Assembly: GCA_947650285.1 (NCBI GenBank)
Contig: CANTFL010000810.1
Location: 62,001 to 126,000 of the forward strand
Direction: 5' to 3'
Length of the DNA stretch: 64,000 nucleotides
Source: Hyaloperonospora brassicae
Taxonomy: Eukaryota; Oomycota; Peronosporomycetes; Peronosporales; Peronosporaceae
The notes beneath the pieces were generated by a model. That model was not told the origin of the DNA and did not search any database. It saw nothing but the letters and a program-made list of their open reading frames with translations. Every line of letters begins with the position of its first letter. The first letter of the stretch is position 1. Shown here piece after piece: positions 33,791-45,129 of this stretch. Both the position numbers and the translations under genes were made by a program.

Positions 33791-34930
33791 GAAAGGTCCT
33801 CGCGGTCTCGTGTGAGAAACTCCATTTAGTACGCCAGACCGACATATCTCGAAAGGGTTCGCACAATCATGCAACCTGTCGACATAGCAACAGAGAGATG
33901 AAATGTAGTTATACCGGCATGTTTATGACACAGCATATCAGCCGTGTGAGTGATCGAACGACTTGTGCGAGATGGAGCGGCAACGAAGCGAAAGTTTCTC
34001 CAACGCTCTGCGGGCAGTTAGGCGCGTATTGTACCCGACCGATGCGGGCTGTCGGTTTCCGTTGGTTACGACAATGGTGATGCACATACCAGCACAAACC
34101 CTGACTAAGCACCTACTGACGTCCGTGGAGAGTTGCTCGGAGGTTACTCGAGGCACGTTGTCTCGATAGCAGTCGCGAGGAGCATGTACGACGATAACGA
34201 TGTCTCGTGTTTTGAGGTAGACAAAGTCAGAAGCGACTCGTGTGTCGTGACTTCATCGCGCATGCCGGTATCGCGTGCCACAGCCGACTGCGTAACTGTG
34301 GTGTACCCCTCCTGTCCTATCCATCCGTGCCCGCACGTGCTTTTCGAAACGTTTACTGTGCTGACCTTTTTTCGACAGGGGTTAACAAAGCTCGTCCAAT
34401 TCGATACGCTCGATGGCAGATGCACTGATCCATTTCCGGCGGTTTTCCGACCAGAGAGTGCCTGTAGAACTAGATAGTCCTATCGAGATTGGCGCAAGTA
34501 AAGACGATGAAAGGGTATCAGTCGTGGCAGTGAGGCCTAGACTAGGATCGACTGGATACGCCGCGTGAGGCACGAAGTCCGTCGACAAGCGACCGATCTG
34601 CACGACGACGACGCAGCTCATCCGAGACATTCCCTGATGGTGTTTTAGCAGTAGATGGAGAAAGAGACGCTATGTATTGGCTTTCAATGAAACAGGAGAC
34701 GCAATCGATGGACAAATGTCGATACGACAGCAACAAGTTCAAGAGACAATGTAAAAAGGTTGCAGATACTCCCGTGCCCTTTGCGAGTGATCGTGGCGAC
34801 TGGAGGTTCAATCGTACGTTGTGAGGTGTCTTAGCTGCAGTGTTGCCGTAGTTGTTGTGAGATGAAGCACTCGCTCGTATTGCTGACGTAGGGAAGAGCA
34901 GGACGAGAGCAAAGAGAGACGGCGGCTACG

Positions 34931-35746
34931 TCAGTGGCATCTCGTCAGTGCTTCTCCATTTTGTTTGTCAACAGGTGAGCAATACGTCCTCCAGGAGTGC
35001 TGCCCCTTGGACCACGCCACAGCGCCATGCGTCTTGAAAAGGGCGTGTAGGCCTCGCAGCACCTGATTCCACGGCGCCTCGAGCTTCACGTTTACGAAGT
35101 CACACAGAAAAGTAGAGATGGCAAAGTCTGTAGGTGCAGAGTCTTCGCAGTCAATCAATTCGAGTCGACACACCTTCTGCTTTATCTTCTCGGCGAGCAG
35201 TTTGTTACACCTGCGGCCGCGCTCGCAAAGAGACGACAAGCTGTCTCAAGGGCTTCTAACATAGCGCCTAAAAGACAGCGTCGTTTACTCCTCTGCGACT
35301 CTGCAAGCTCTAGCGTCTGCACATACCGGCAGAATTGTCTCCCCCCATCCGTTCTTCTGATGGCTCAAAGTTTGCAAACATCTTGTACATATTTGGCTGT
35401 TGCGGGCAGCCCGAAGGGCAAAGCTGTGAGTGATAAGTGAGCGTAGGTGGTGGATGGATTTCTCCGGGGCCACACTCTGTCTCTGTTGTGGCACTTCTCC
35501 GTAGAAGAGAGGATTCTCTTCGAGATCCGAGAGTAACAGATCGATTACAGGCGTGTGATAGAACCCCCTGGACGAAGATGTCCAGACATCGATGTTCACG
35601 TTATGCCAACGCTGCAAGTTGACGTGCCCCAAGGTCCCAGTAACGTGACACGCTTTGTAGTGCGCGGGTGTGCACTTCTCCAGACACCAAGTCATTCCTC
35701 CATGGGCGGCTGAAGGATTCTCGCACGTAGCACGTCGCTCCACTGT
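34931..35746 (-). pseudogene. Possible two-exon hypothetical gene or gene relic
   Basis: Two minus-strand frames (35746-35289 and 35240-34931) join in frame if a 48-base GTAAAC...GACAG stretch (35288-35241) is removed. The joined frame carries CTRCLQTLSHQ, CADARAC and LCERGRRCNKLLAEK. It begins after a stop with no ATG near its start, so either an upstream exon exists or it is a remnant. I recognise no family. The Cys pattern could again be a retroelement finger. Confidence is low. Confidence 0.2.
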
Positions 35747-38700
35747 TCATCCATGTCAAGTAGGCGTAGAAATGCTGCAAGTCTATGGCCACATCGCGTC
35801 TTGAGCTTCGTCCAGGTACATGCGACACGGCGTCTGCAGAGGACGTGCCTCGAGCAAGTGTCGCAGCTAACAAAACTGCAGCAGCGCACGTTACTTGTGC
35901 ATCGATGGCTTTCAGCCTTACGAGCGGGTCGTCGTCGCAGCTCGATGACTGTAAGTTGGCTTCCACTCAAGCAGTGGACACAAAGCAGTAAGAACGAAAG
36001 AGCAAAGCCGCAAGTGTTACGAGGCGAGGCCAGGAACTTGCATGCAGTTTGCCGCTTGGAACAGCCCATGTGCGGATTGATCTACGACTGGTACGTCCAT
36101 TGAGTACTCGGCCATTTGCTAAACTACAGCCACCACGCGGTAGCTTTCTCAAGCACAGCATGTTCTGCTCCTCGGGTTTTGATCCTGCCCACGTTCGTCC
36201 CCCCAACTATCCATATCTATCGATGCTGAGATCGCGACTACGGCTTTTCACAAAGAGGTCATTGCTACAGCTGCCAATGCCTCGAAAGCACGTGAATGCA
36301 CTCAATTGGTCGTCGACAGGTCATCGAGAAGAGTTCGTAGCCCGTTTGTCATTCCTACCGTGATGTACGAGTATCTTTCTGCTTCGACTACACGCAACTT
36401 TTGTCGTTTCAAGGCTGGTCTCTCGGCCCCAACTCGGTAGTATGTATCCTGCAGTGGAGGCAAAAGAAGATGAAGGACGACGACATGATAGCCGCTCATC
36501 CCCTGCACTGACGCGTGTCAATGGACATTGCATCTCCGTCCCCTTCGGCCACAATCACACGCAAGAAAAGCAGGTCGTGCTCTCATCGCACGTATCCGAC
36601 CGCCGTCGATCAGTTTGAGGCAGCAAAAGCAAGCAACACGTCGCTCAAGAGTGGGCACACGCGTGTGATTGCTGCCCACTGCATTGCCACGTGCTTGCAA
36701 ACAAGTATACGTGATCCCGCAGTGTGCCCCGAGCACTTTCCGCGGTGGAAAAAGACAGCATGAACATCGCGGGCGCCAAACGCACGATCGGGCCCTTCCG
36801 CGCGCTGCCACCTACTGCTCCCTCCACACCTCTCGAAGGCCATACCGCTGCACTCTCTAGGCAGCCACACACACGCACACACATGCACCATCGACCTCGA
36901 AACCTCAACCAACGCTCGGGTCCAATCCGACTTTTCCATACGTGGACTATCCACAAGTGACAAGCGCCGATGCAGTGCGATCGTGCAATGCTCTCGACGC
37001 ATGCCTTGCAAAGGGACGACAAACATGCGACAGACAGCAGCGGGAAGCAGGAAGACGCTGCTGTAGCCAACGTTCCTGCACGAGCTGTTGACAAGTGGCG
37101 GGCCGTCTTTTTCGGGAAAAGCAGATGGATGGGAGGACGGTGCACATCTGCTTTCTTGTCATCCATGCACCAGTGCACTTCCGCGTCGACCACTATGCCC
37201 GGCAGACGGACAGACAGATAGATAGACAGATAGATAACTTTCCTTGCATCTGAAGGGTTCGCCAGCTGGGCGAAGGCAGCGAAGGATGCCACGTCAAAGG
37301 TCTTACCCGAGCGCTGCTCGCATTGTAACTGCCAACTTGGCGTTTGGACAGGTGTCACGAGAGCTCGACATCTGTTGCATGTAGCAGTCCCTTCCCCCCT
37401 TCACCCCACTAGGACCCGACTACACACAGTCTCGAGGCGTGCGGCTTTGCGTTTGGTGCCCAAACGGCCTCACATGCCTCACATGCCTCACATGCCTCAG
37501 ATGCTCCACGTCGCTGTCGACACCCATGACGCATCCAACAGCATTGCACGAACCTCTTCCGCGATGACTGTAGCAGCGCACCTGTAGTGCCCGATCCGGC
37601 GCTCCCCCGTGCAACTCTTGCTGCATAGCGCTTCGTTCGTCCTCGATCTGTAACGTCAGCGTTCATGGTCTCAATGGTGTGAACATGCTCGGTGGAATCG
37701 AGCGAGGTGTCCAGATGGTTGTCATTGCAGCAAAGGAGGAGCACAGCACACAACTGACAGAGGTTCGGGAGTCGAAAGCGAGGATGACTCACATAGACGA
37801 CATGGTGCTGCGGTCTCTTGGTCGCTAGGGCGTCAGCAAGCAGACCCCTTGGCGATCTCGCTACGGAGGTGCACTGCGGTTTCACGCATTCCGTCATGCG
37901 CTTCATCAGTGTCAAGAGCATCCGCTGCACCGATTTGCCGAGCTCACGTGCAGGTTTCTAGAGCTCGGGTGTTGCTGCAGTAGCCAGCAGAGCAGCACGA
38001 GCTTTCGACCAACAGACAGCGATAGCTTCTTCCACGTTCCGTGCCATCCTCGTGTTGTACCTGCCACCCCACCCCACCTATCACGCACCGGGCCATCATG
38101 GGTTGGACCTCGCGTCTGGAACGCACATGCACACATACATACACATGCAGTTTCGGAGCGTCATTTTACCTGATGGCTCTAAGAAAACAAATCATGTCGC
38201 CGCAACTGTACGTGCTGCGCGCCCTGGAGGCCATCATCTGTTGAGCACACTTCAGAATCACTGAACGTGTCGCGGAGACTACGCTTCGACATGAACACGA
38301 GAACACTCCACTTTCATCGAAGCCCCTTCGCGTGGCGATTTGCGCTCTCTGTTTGTTGCGTGGTGATATCCCCCCACGCGACACGTTCGCACGGATCGTG
38401 GCAAGGACCACACGCGAGGATAGGCGCCCAGGCCGTAGCTGGGTACACGGCCGTCATCACTCGCCGGCCATTTTTTTCGTAGAGCGTCCGCCTTTCTGGA
38501 ACCGAAGTGCCGTCGCATCTCTTTCGCGGACGCCTCGGTGGTGGTGGACAATGACAGACAGCACGCACGATAGAAAGAATCGACTGTTGCTACTGCTGCT
38601 ACTGCTACTGCTACTGCTGAATTGCATTGTAAGTGGCACGCACGCACTTTGCATCGCATTTCGCTACGGAGCACAACGTGACTATCCGCGTCACACGCAC

Positions 38701-40154
38701 GTCAACGGCCGTGGACGCAACGCCTTTCTCCCGTTTGTATGGCGCCTGGAGCGCGCAGCTGCTGGCTGTGCGAGCGATCCATACTTCGATCACCTGCCCC
38801 CGCCCCCCTCCTCCTCAACGGCTTACTAATGCTCTTGGCACGTACCCGTTCGACGAACGCGCTCGGTGCGCCACCGAGAGATCCGGTGGTAGACAACAAC
38901 TCGGAAGTGTGACCGCGAAGCCACTGTCGTTGTCGTGCGAACATTTGGCTCTCCATGGCAACAAAAACAAGGTCGCGTAACGTCCGAAGAAGGCGTGTTC
39001 AGAGATCGTGAATCGATTGGAAAGCGAGCGACGGTCTTCAACTGATCCATTGACCGCGAGTGAGATAGCGTTTCATCGAAGATGGCACATCGAGGCGCTT
39101 CTCTCCACTTCAAGAAGCTCCACACGAGGTTTCCCAGGCGTCCGATTCCTCGACGACTCTCGATGGCGTGACCCCGCGACATGCTTCCAGCTGTCGGCCT
39201 ACTCTACGGCCGGGAAGCGCTGCTCTCGTACCAGACGCTGGGCGCGACTCTCCCGTTGTCGAGGCTTCTCCCTCGTCTCGGCGCAGGGCCGACCACACAG
39301 GATCAAACAACTGTCCGTCCATCTCTGTCGAGATGGTGCAAGTCCCGTTCAGTCCCTTCATCTGTTCGTTCGTGGAAAGTCAGTCGATTCCCCCGCCTGG
39401 AAATCCCTTTTTCAACCTTTTCCAGCGCCAACGGCGCGACGCGCCACGTCCTTCGACCGACTTTATTGCTCTTTGTCCTGCGCTCGCAGTGTGACAACAC
39501 GTCGACAGACGCTATAGGGCGTGCGGCGTGCACGGGCGCGCGTCTATCGCTGCACCGCTCCCATCTCCAATGGCCGTCTCGCCATTCACAGCGGTCGCGT
39601 CTGGTCCAAGCGCTCCCGTTGGGGACATGAAACGAAATCCAGCAGAGCTCGTGGGTATGAGTGGGGGGGAGTGTTATACCCCTCGCACAGGGCCCGCCAC
39701 GCCTCGCGGCGCTACCGTTTCGAAGCTTTGATGGCCCGCCCGACGGCCAGCAGCTGGTCCAGTCTGCCCTCGCACGCCACAACTTTGCACGGGTGAAATG
39801 CAGATCTCTCTGGAACGCGAGCGGCTCTTGTACCACCAGCGCCTCGAGCAAGCAGCGGTTTTCGCACGTGTAAAGTCGAGCGGTGGCGGATCCGGCGTGG
39901 GAGCATCGTGTTGTAGAGGGTATCAACTCTCGGTGGCGTCGATGCCAGCCAGCAGTCGCAGTGCGCCGCAACGTGCTGCACCAAAGTATGTCTTTTCGCG
40001 GTACCGGCGCACATGTCGCAACCCTCGCGTCGCAGCCCCTAGCGACTGGTTTTTTTCACTGGACTGACTCTTGTCGAGTCAGCAGTACCACTGGCGCACG
40101 ACCCGTTACATCGCCCGCTTGCGGCTGTCCTCTCTGCCCCTCGTAAAAGTCGTG

Positions 40155-40262
40155 CGGTCGTCTGTTCGTTCGTCCGGCTGTCCGTCCGTCCGTCCGTTCG
40201 TCCGCCTGTCTGTCTGTCTGTCTGTCTGTCCGTCCGTCCGCCTGTTCGTCCGTTCGTCCGTT
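40155..40262. repeat. (TCCG/TCTG)n tetranucleotide tract
   Basis: About 100 bases of GTCC, GTTC and GTCT units, with a pure TCTG run in the middle, end about 225 bases before the TOS1-like start codon. It is likely promoter-proximal. Confidence 0.93.
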
Positions 40263-40487
40263 TGCCGGTCGTGCGACAAGAAGAAGGCACAGAACGAGGA
40301 GGAGGTATCGGATTAGGACGACACCACCACTTCCTGGCACGGCATTGTGCAATCTGCTCGCTCGCTACGAAGGACTCTCCTCCTCACCTCTCTCTCTGTC
40401 ACTCTCCTCATCTTCGCTTCCTCTTCGCTTCGTCTCCGCTTCTCGTCTTTGAGAGACGTCCGTTGAACAGCTCCTGCACCACCAGCA

Positions 40488-42269
40488 ATGGTCCACGTCG
40501 ATATGCCGCTTACGGTCGCGCTGGCCGCGTGCCTCGTGGCTGCCGCGGCGGCCGCCGAGACGGTCGACTTTGTCAACAAGTGCACGTTCCCCATCGAGCT
40601 CTACCACAGCCAAAAGGGCTCTGCGGTGGCCAAAGTCACCGACATTGCCATTGGCGCGACCTTCACGACGCAAGTGTCGGGGCCCGCGCACATGTACCGC
40701 CACTCGGCGAGTCCGTCGTCGACGCTGATTGAAATGGCGTGCGACGACTGGTTCTGGTACGACATTAGCACCATCCCGCCCATGCCCGCGTGGTGCGCGA
40801 GCTTCGAAGAGTGCCGCGCGGGCGGCACCAAGACGGGCTTCAACGTGCCCGTGTCGGTCGTGCCCAAGGCCAACCTCGGCAAAGGCACGTGCGCGGCGCT
40901 CGAGTGCGCGGCGGACGACAAGATCGCGTGCGCCGACGCGTACCACTTCCCCAAGGACGACATCAAGACGCACAGCTGTCCGCTCAACTCGGGACTCGTC
41001 GTGACCTTTTGCTTCGCCAACGGGGACAATGCCGACCAAGGGGCGCCGTCGGGGTACAAGACGGGCTTCACGCAGAACATTCCCGACCAGGACAACTCCC
41101 CCGAGCAGTCGACGGGGACGCTGCTGCCGGACCCGACCGCTGTGCTGAATGCAACGGTCGTGCTGTCCACCGGACCGCTGGGGCTGACCAAGACCGACGA
41201 CAGCGCCGACAGCGACGACACAAAGCAGCAGCAGCAGCAGCAGCAAACGCCGGACCAAGAGACGCCGGACCAAGAGACGCCGGACCAGGAGAGCCCGGGC
41301 AAACAAGGCTTTGCCCCGGCGGCCGGGGGCGACCTCGGCGAGGTCAAAGTCACGTACTCGTACGAGGGCAAGTACGCGGGCAACGTCCCGGGATCGTACG
41401 ACCGCGTAGCCGACTTGACGCAGTGCGTCAAGGAGCCCGTGAGTGTCCACACGCCCGTGGGGCCTCTGTCCGAGCCCGTGTCGCTCATCTTTCGCGGTCC
41501 CATGGAGATCAATAACATTGCCGTGTTCTCGGCGGCCGGGGACAATGGCACGTGGTCCCGCGTGTCGTCGTACTCGCGCGAGACTGGTGCAGTCGAGAAC
41601 ATGGTGTTTCTGAACAACATGAACCCGGACTTTTCGGGCAAGGGCGGCCACGGACCGCAGGGGTACGCGTCGGAAGACGGCAAGACACTAGCGGACGGGC
41701 CCACGGTGTTCTCCGGTGTGCTCGCCGAGGCGTCGGACCCGTCAAAGGTCGGCGGGGGCCCTGGCGTCGCCACGGGCGCAGAGGTCAACATCATGACGGC
41801 CAAGAAGTGCACCGAAGGCGAGTGCCTTGGCTACTTTGGAGACAATGACTACCTTGGCTGGGGTGGCGGCAAGAAGGCGTTCGTGACAGAGGTCAAGATG
41901 CCCAAGGGCGCCGTGCCGGACCAGCCGGCCATCTGGATGCTCAATGCTCAGGTGATGCAGTCGAACCAGTACGCGTGCAACTGCCGTGGCATGGGCCCCG
42001 TGGGCGGATGTGGCGAGCTCGACATTGCCGAAGTGATTGAGACGAACCCTGCGCGGGACATGGTGACGACACACTACTACTTCTACGACGGCTCGATCTT
42101 GAGCCAGAAGGGCGACAACTTTGCGCCGCGTTCGTACGACTCGACGACGGTCTACGTGACGCTCATCGACGACTCGAACGACGGCCTCGTGAAGATTGTC
42201 GAGCTCGCGAGCTTTGACTTTACGATGACCGAGTTGGGGTCGCTGTACCAGCAGCTGGTCGACTGCTAA
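40488..42269 (+). CDS. Secreted thaumatin-like + TOS1-type putative glycosidase
   Basis: The predicted protein has 593 aa from the ATG at 40488; Met6 (MPLTVALAACLVAAAAAA) is an alternative start. Residues 1-23 are a signal peptide ending in an Ala run before ETVDF. Residues 24-180 are Cys-rich and thaumatin-like (VDFVNKCTFPIELYHSQKG, then CDDWFWYD, CASFEECRAG). A Gln run and three TPDQE repeats (about 246-264) form a linker. The rest matches the fungal cell-wall protein TOS1/YJL171C pair DUF2403 (PGSYDRVADLTQC) and DUF2401 (FRGPMEINNIAVFS; MPKGAVPDQPAIWMLNAQ). E510-L-D512-I-A-E515 fits the ExDxxE catalytic motif of GH16-like enzymes. Secretion and beta-glucan modification in the wall or apoplast are inferred. 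There is no GPI-like tail; the protein ends QLVDC. It converges on the desaturase gene, stops 674 bases apart. Confidence 0.87.
   Translation: MVHVDMPLTVALAACLVAAAAAAETVDFVNKCTFPIELYHSQKGSAVAKVTDIAIGATFTTQVSGPAHMYRHSASPSSTLIEMACDDWFWYDISTIPPMPAWCASFEECRAGGTKTGFNVPVSVVPKANLGKGTCAALECAADDKIACADAYHFPKDDIKTHSCPLNSGLVVTFCFANGDNADQGAPSGYKTGFTQNIPDQDNSPEQSTGTLLPDPTAVLNATVVLSTGPLGLTKTDDSADSDDTKQQQQQQQTPDQETPDQETPDQESPGKQGFAPAAGGDLGEVKVTYSYEGKYAGNVPGSYDRVADLTQCVKEPVSVHTPVGPLSEPVSLIFRGPMEINNIAVFSAAGDNGTWSRVSSYSRETGAVENMVFLNNMNPDFSGKGGHGPQGYASEDGKTLADGPTVFSGVLAEASDPSKVGGGPGVATGAEVNIMTAKKCTEGECLGYFGDNDYLGWGGGKKAFVTEVKMPKGAVPDQPAIWMLNAQVMQSNQYACNCRGMGPVGGCGELDIAEVIETNPARDMVTTHYYFYDGSILSQKGDNFAPRSYDSTTVYVTLIDDSNDGLVKIVELASFDFTMTELGSLYQQLVDC
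41225..41300 (+). repeat. Coding linker repeat: CAG run and TPDQE x3
   Basis: A CAG run of about seven codons is followed by three 15-base units encoding TPDQE, the third turning into ESPG. It separates the thaumatin-like and TOS1-like domains and is likely to vary in length between isolates. Confidence 0.85.
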
Positions 42270-42943
42270 GCGAATTGGCGCGCGCGGTTTGTCTTTCATT
42301 TGCAGTACATCAACCGAGACGCGTTGACGTGATAGACAAGGAGGGCATGATGCCGTTGTACGCAGAAGTAGTAGGTTGTCTATACGCACGGGAAGGTTCT
42401 TTTTCCTAATACACACGAGCCATTTTAATGCATAGCCAGTGAGCTCATCGTATTTTTTTATAAAACATTCATTGGATTTCCAGTGTGGTTCAGCCGTTTG
42501 TTTTCTTTGCTCTTGCAAAGCTTTTTCCATCCAGTACACCTCAATCCTCTTGCCACGTGATGTAGTTATTTGGGCCCGTTGTTCTATGAGCAATCCCATT
42601 CCTATCTGCTTCCTTTGCTACCGTGTGGCCCATTATGGTCAACTCGCGCTTTTGACAGGCGTCTCGAGCGCGATAACATTTGTGTGCAAGTTGCATGGCC
42701 TAACGCCAGGCGTACCGGTCCTTTGGTATCAAGTCGAAAACGAAACGACACGGATCGCAGAGGCAGCAAACACAGCTCAGAGTCTGCGGTTAACGGGTAA
42801 CAGTCTGAACGGGTCTGTTTTGTCCTCCTACGACGTATCCGTTCTACACAAGCGCTTCCTCTGTCCTTGTCCTCTTGCGCTCTTGCGATGACAACGCTTC
42901 GGGTTCCTCGCTCCCAGTTGCCCGGGTATATCCTCTCGGGTTT
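42270..42943. other. Convergent intergenic region TOS1-like/desaturase
   Basis: This holds the 3' flanks of two convergent genes. It becomes AT-rich in the middle (about 42400-42480). No further gene is recognised. Confidence 0.65.
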
Positions 42944-44323
42944 TCACATGGCGGGGAATTCCAGCAGGAACTCTTTGCTGATCTCGGCCAGCTCGTCCAC
43001 GACCTCAACGAGTCCGCGGTAGAAGCCCGTCTCGTGGAATCGCAGATCGTACTCCTTGCAAAGCGACTTGACAAGCGGATTCACGCGCTGCAGGTTGTGG
43101 CGCGGGATCAAAGGGAACAGGTGGTGCTCGACTTGGAAGTTCAGGCCGCCACAAAACCAATTGATGAACGGCCCGGGCGTAATGTTCCGCGTCGTCGTGA
43201 CCTGCAGCTTCCAAAAGTTGGGCTTATCCTCGCGCTCGTACACTGACATGCCATTGTGGCCGACACTGAAGACTGCCGCCAAGAGGCCACCGCACGACAT
43301 TTGGGCGAGGACGAAGAACGCCAGTGCTTGAGCAACCGACATGCCCGTGAGGATCGGCAAGAGCAGGTTCCAAGCATAGTGCAAAAGGAGCCCGAGCTTC
43401 TCGCCATTAGGAAGCTGGACTGGATCGTACTTGCCGTACGCATAGCCTTCAAACACGTAGTAGTAGCTCTGGAGCAGCCAGCTGAACCGGGCAAAGAGCA
43501 GCAGGGGAAAGTAAAACACGGCCTGGTAGCGCACAAAGAACGGGCCCCAGCTCGATTCGTACGCCTTGGTCGCCATGTGCTTGCTCCACGCAAGCAGCGG
43601 CATGGTGTCAATGTCCGGGTCCCCAAGGTACTTGGTCTTTTCGTTGCCAATCAAGTTGGGCACCGCGTGGTGGAAGTTGTGCTTGTTTTTCCACCACTGG
43701 ACGCTAAAGCCCATCCAGACGTTGCCAATGACCACACCCACGACGTTGCCAATAGCGTGGTTGGTCCACACTTGATGGTGCAAGACGTCGTGCGCGAGCC
43801 AGCCCGACTGCTGCCAGAACAAACCCATGACACACGCGGCGAGCAGGTACAGCGACCAGCTGTCGCCGTAGTAGCACAGTGCAACGGACGCCATCCAGAG
43901 CCCAAACGTGCTCACGATTTTCCACGCGTAGAACACGAGACTGGCGTCGTAGAGCCCCATGCCTTTGATCTGGACGCGCAAGCGACGGTACGCTCGCACG
44001 AACGCGTCCGTCTTGGCCTTTGTCGCGCGCTGCGCGTCGGTCAGCGCCTCGGGCGCTGTCGTTGCCAACAGAGAGCTCTCGTCCACGTCGCCAATGTAAA
44101 ACTGCTCGAGGAGCTTCCAGGAGCTCGTGGGGTGGCACACCGTAAAGATGTCGGTAGCGTCTTCGCCTGCTTGCGACAGCATGACCATGCCGCCTGGGTG
44201 CGCGTCCCACTGGCTAATGTCGTAGACTTTGTGGTGGATGACGATCCACGCCGTGTCGCTCGTCGAGTGCTGCTGCACTTGTTGCCACGAGATCAGGCGC
44301 TTGGTCTTGACGCCGTCGACCAT
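42944..44323 (-). CDS. Delta-6-type front-end fatty acid desaturase with cytochrome b5
   Basis: The protein has 459 aa from the ATG at 44323 (MVDGVKTKRL), the same length as known oomycete delta-6 desaturases. An N-terminal cytochrome b5 domain (about 8-82) supplies electrons: HPGG at 42-45, second haem His in TVCHP (H64). The membrane desaturase follows with three His boxes binding the di-iron centre: HDVLH (178-182), HNFHH (215-219) and QVEHH (397-401); Gln replaces the first His of box 3, as in all front-end desaturases. Hydrophobic blocks surround them. It acts in the ER, introducing a double bond between an existing one and the carboxyl end, on the route from linoleate/alpha-linolenate to arachidonate and EPA. 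The closest match by eye is delta-6; delta-5 or delta-8 cannot be excluded from motifs. There is no intron. C-terminus: LLEFPAM. Confidence 0.94.
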   Translation of the reverse strand: MVDGVKTKRLISWQQVQQHSTSDTAWIVIHHKVYDISQWDAHPGGMVMLSQAGEDATDIFTVCHPTSSWKLLEQFYIGDVDESSLLATTAPEALTDAQRATKAKTDAFVRAYRRLRVQIKGMGLYDASLVFYAWKIVSTFGLWMASVALCYYGDSWSLYLLAACVMGLFWQQSGWLAHDVLHHQVWTNHAIGNVVGVVIGNVWMGFSVQWWKNKHNFHHAVPNLIGNEKTKYLGDPDIDTMPLLAWSKHMATKAYESSWGPFFVRYQAVFYFPLLLFARFSWLLQSYYYVFEGYAYGKYDPVQLPNGEKLGLLLHYAWNLLLPILTGMSVAQALAFFVLAQMSCGGLLAAVFSVGHNGMSVYEREDKPNFWKLQVTTTRNITPGPFINWFCGGLNFQVEHHLFPLIPRHNLQRVNPLVKSLCKEYDLRFHETGFYRGLVEVVDELAEISKEFLLEFPAM

Positions 44324-45129
44324 GACAGCAACCGGTGGTCGATTGGCGGCGCTACCGTAGCCAGTGGTGACGGGAGTGGGGACGAGACCTTTTCGGGACA
44401 GCTGGCAAGTCGGAGACTGAAGCAGTGGTGGGGACGAGACGTGGGATTACTACTGAACCCGAGTCTCACGCGGGACACGTCGAGCGCTCGGGGTATAGAT
44501 AGATCAAGACACAAGAGCGCGCGAGTGATAAAGTGATCGAGTGATAGAGATCGCTAGTTGCGACCTCTCTGTCAGCCGATGCGAACGCGAGACAGCGAGC
44601 GGGAACCGCAAAACGAATTGAGCCAATCACGTCCTGTCTCGAAGCGATGATACCGAACGACTGGGGACGTGACGTCATCCTGGGGATCAAGTGCTAAAGA
44701 AGGCATTCGTCGCGTCGACCCTATCGAGTGTCGACCATTTAGCTGCGGTACTCGATACAGTCGCGCAAATGGATCCATAGATCGAGCCAAGATGTCGCAA
44801 GTACGTCCTGCTCTATGCAACTGGTGCGCGACTGCTCTCATGTCCGGGAGTCGTACGATACGTTGCTGAGAGTAGAAGCATCGCATTCGATGCTCTAGGG
44901 CCAAAGGCCAAGTACGCCGTGTCTTGGCACAGCGAGTATTGTCCGACTATTGATCGATAAGCAGGACATACTCCCATCGCAACCTTGGGGCGACTCGCTA
45001 TCCAAGCACTTTATCTTATCGGCTCAAGTTCTTTGATTTCGCTCACAAAGTCCGAACACGCCGTTCCGAAGCAGTAACTTGATATCGTGAAAAAGAAAGT
45101 CGTCCAACTCGTGCGTTTGTCGAGGCAGC
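44324..45129. other. Upstream region of the desaturase gene
   Basis: This is the probable promoter and 5' leader of the desaturase, followed by unassigned DNA. No clear oomycete initiator (TCATTYY) near the start codon could be identified. GC content falls from here outward. Confidence 0.5.

Larger units (their letters stand above)
31378..40487. other. Long intergenic region without intact gene
   Basis: About 9 kb between the transporter and the TOS1-like gene. Upstream of the transporter are GGGGT-rich and GAGA runs (31390-31460). Many overlapping frames of 60-170 codons occur on both strands, none recognised. Noteworthy items listed separately are a zf-RVT-like relic (33693), a possible two-exon relic (34931-35746) and a TCCG/TCTG repeat (40155). 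Minor repeats are (CCTCACATG)x3 near 37468, (GATA)n near 37212-37236 and (CTACTG)n near 38586-38620. Confidence 0.5.

Noticed and set aside
36610..37026. Possible SWIM zinc finger (CKHVAMQW) on the minus strand
   Set aside because: The first Cys pair is not in the SWIM spacing and the frame overlaps equally long frames on both strands.
40101..40110. ACCCGTTACA resembling the solo LTR end
   Set aside because: Only the end decamer matches; no LTR body or target duplication surrounds it.
40365..41812. Two minus-strand frames of 428 and 403 codons opposite the TOS1-like gene
   Set aside because: Both overlap the signal-peptide-bearing sense gene and lack domains.
43256..44536. 426-codon plus-strand frame opposite the desaturase
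   Set aside because: Shadow of a gene with all diagnostic motifs in the other strand.
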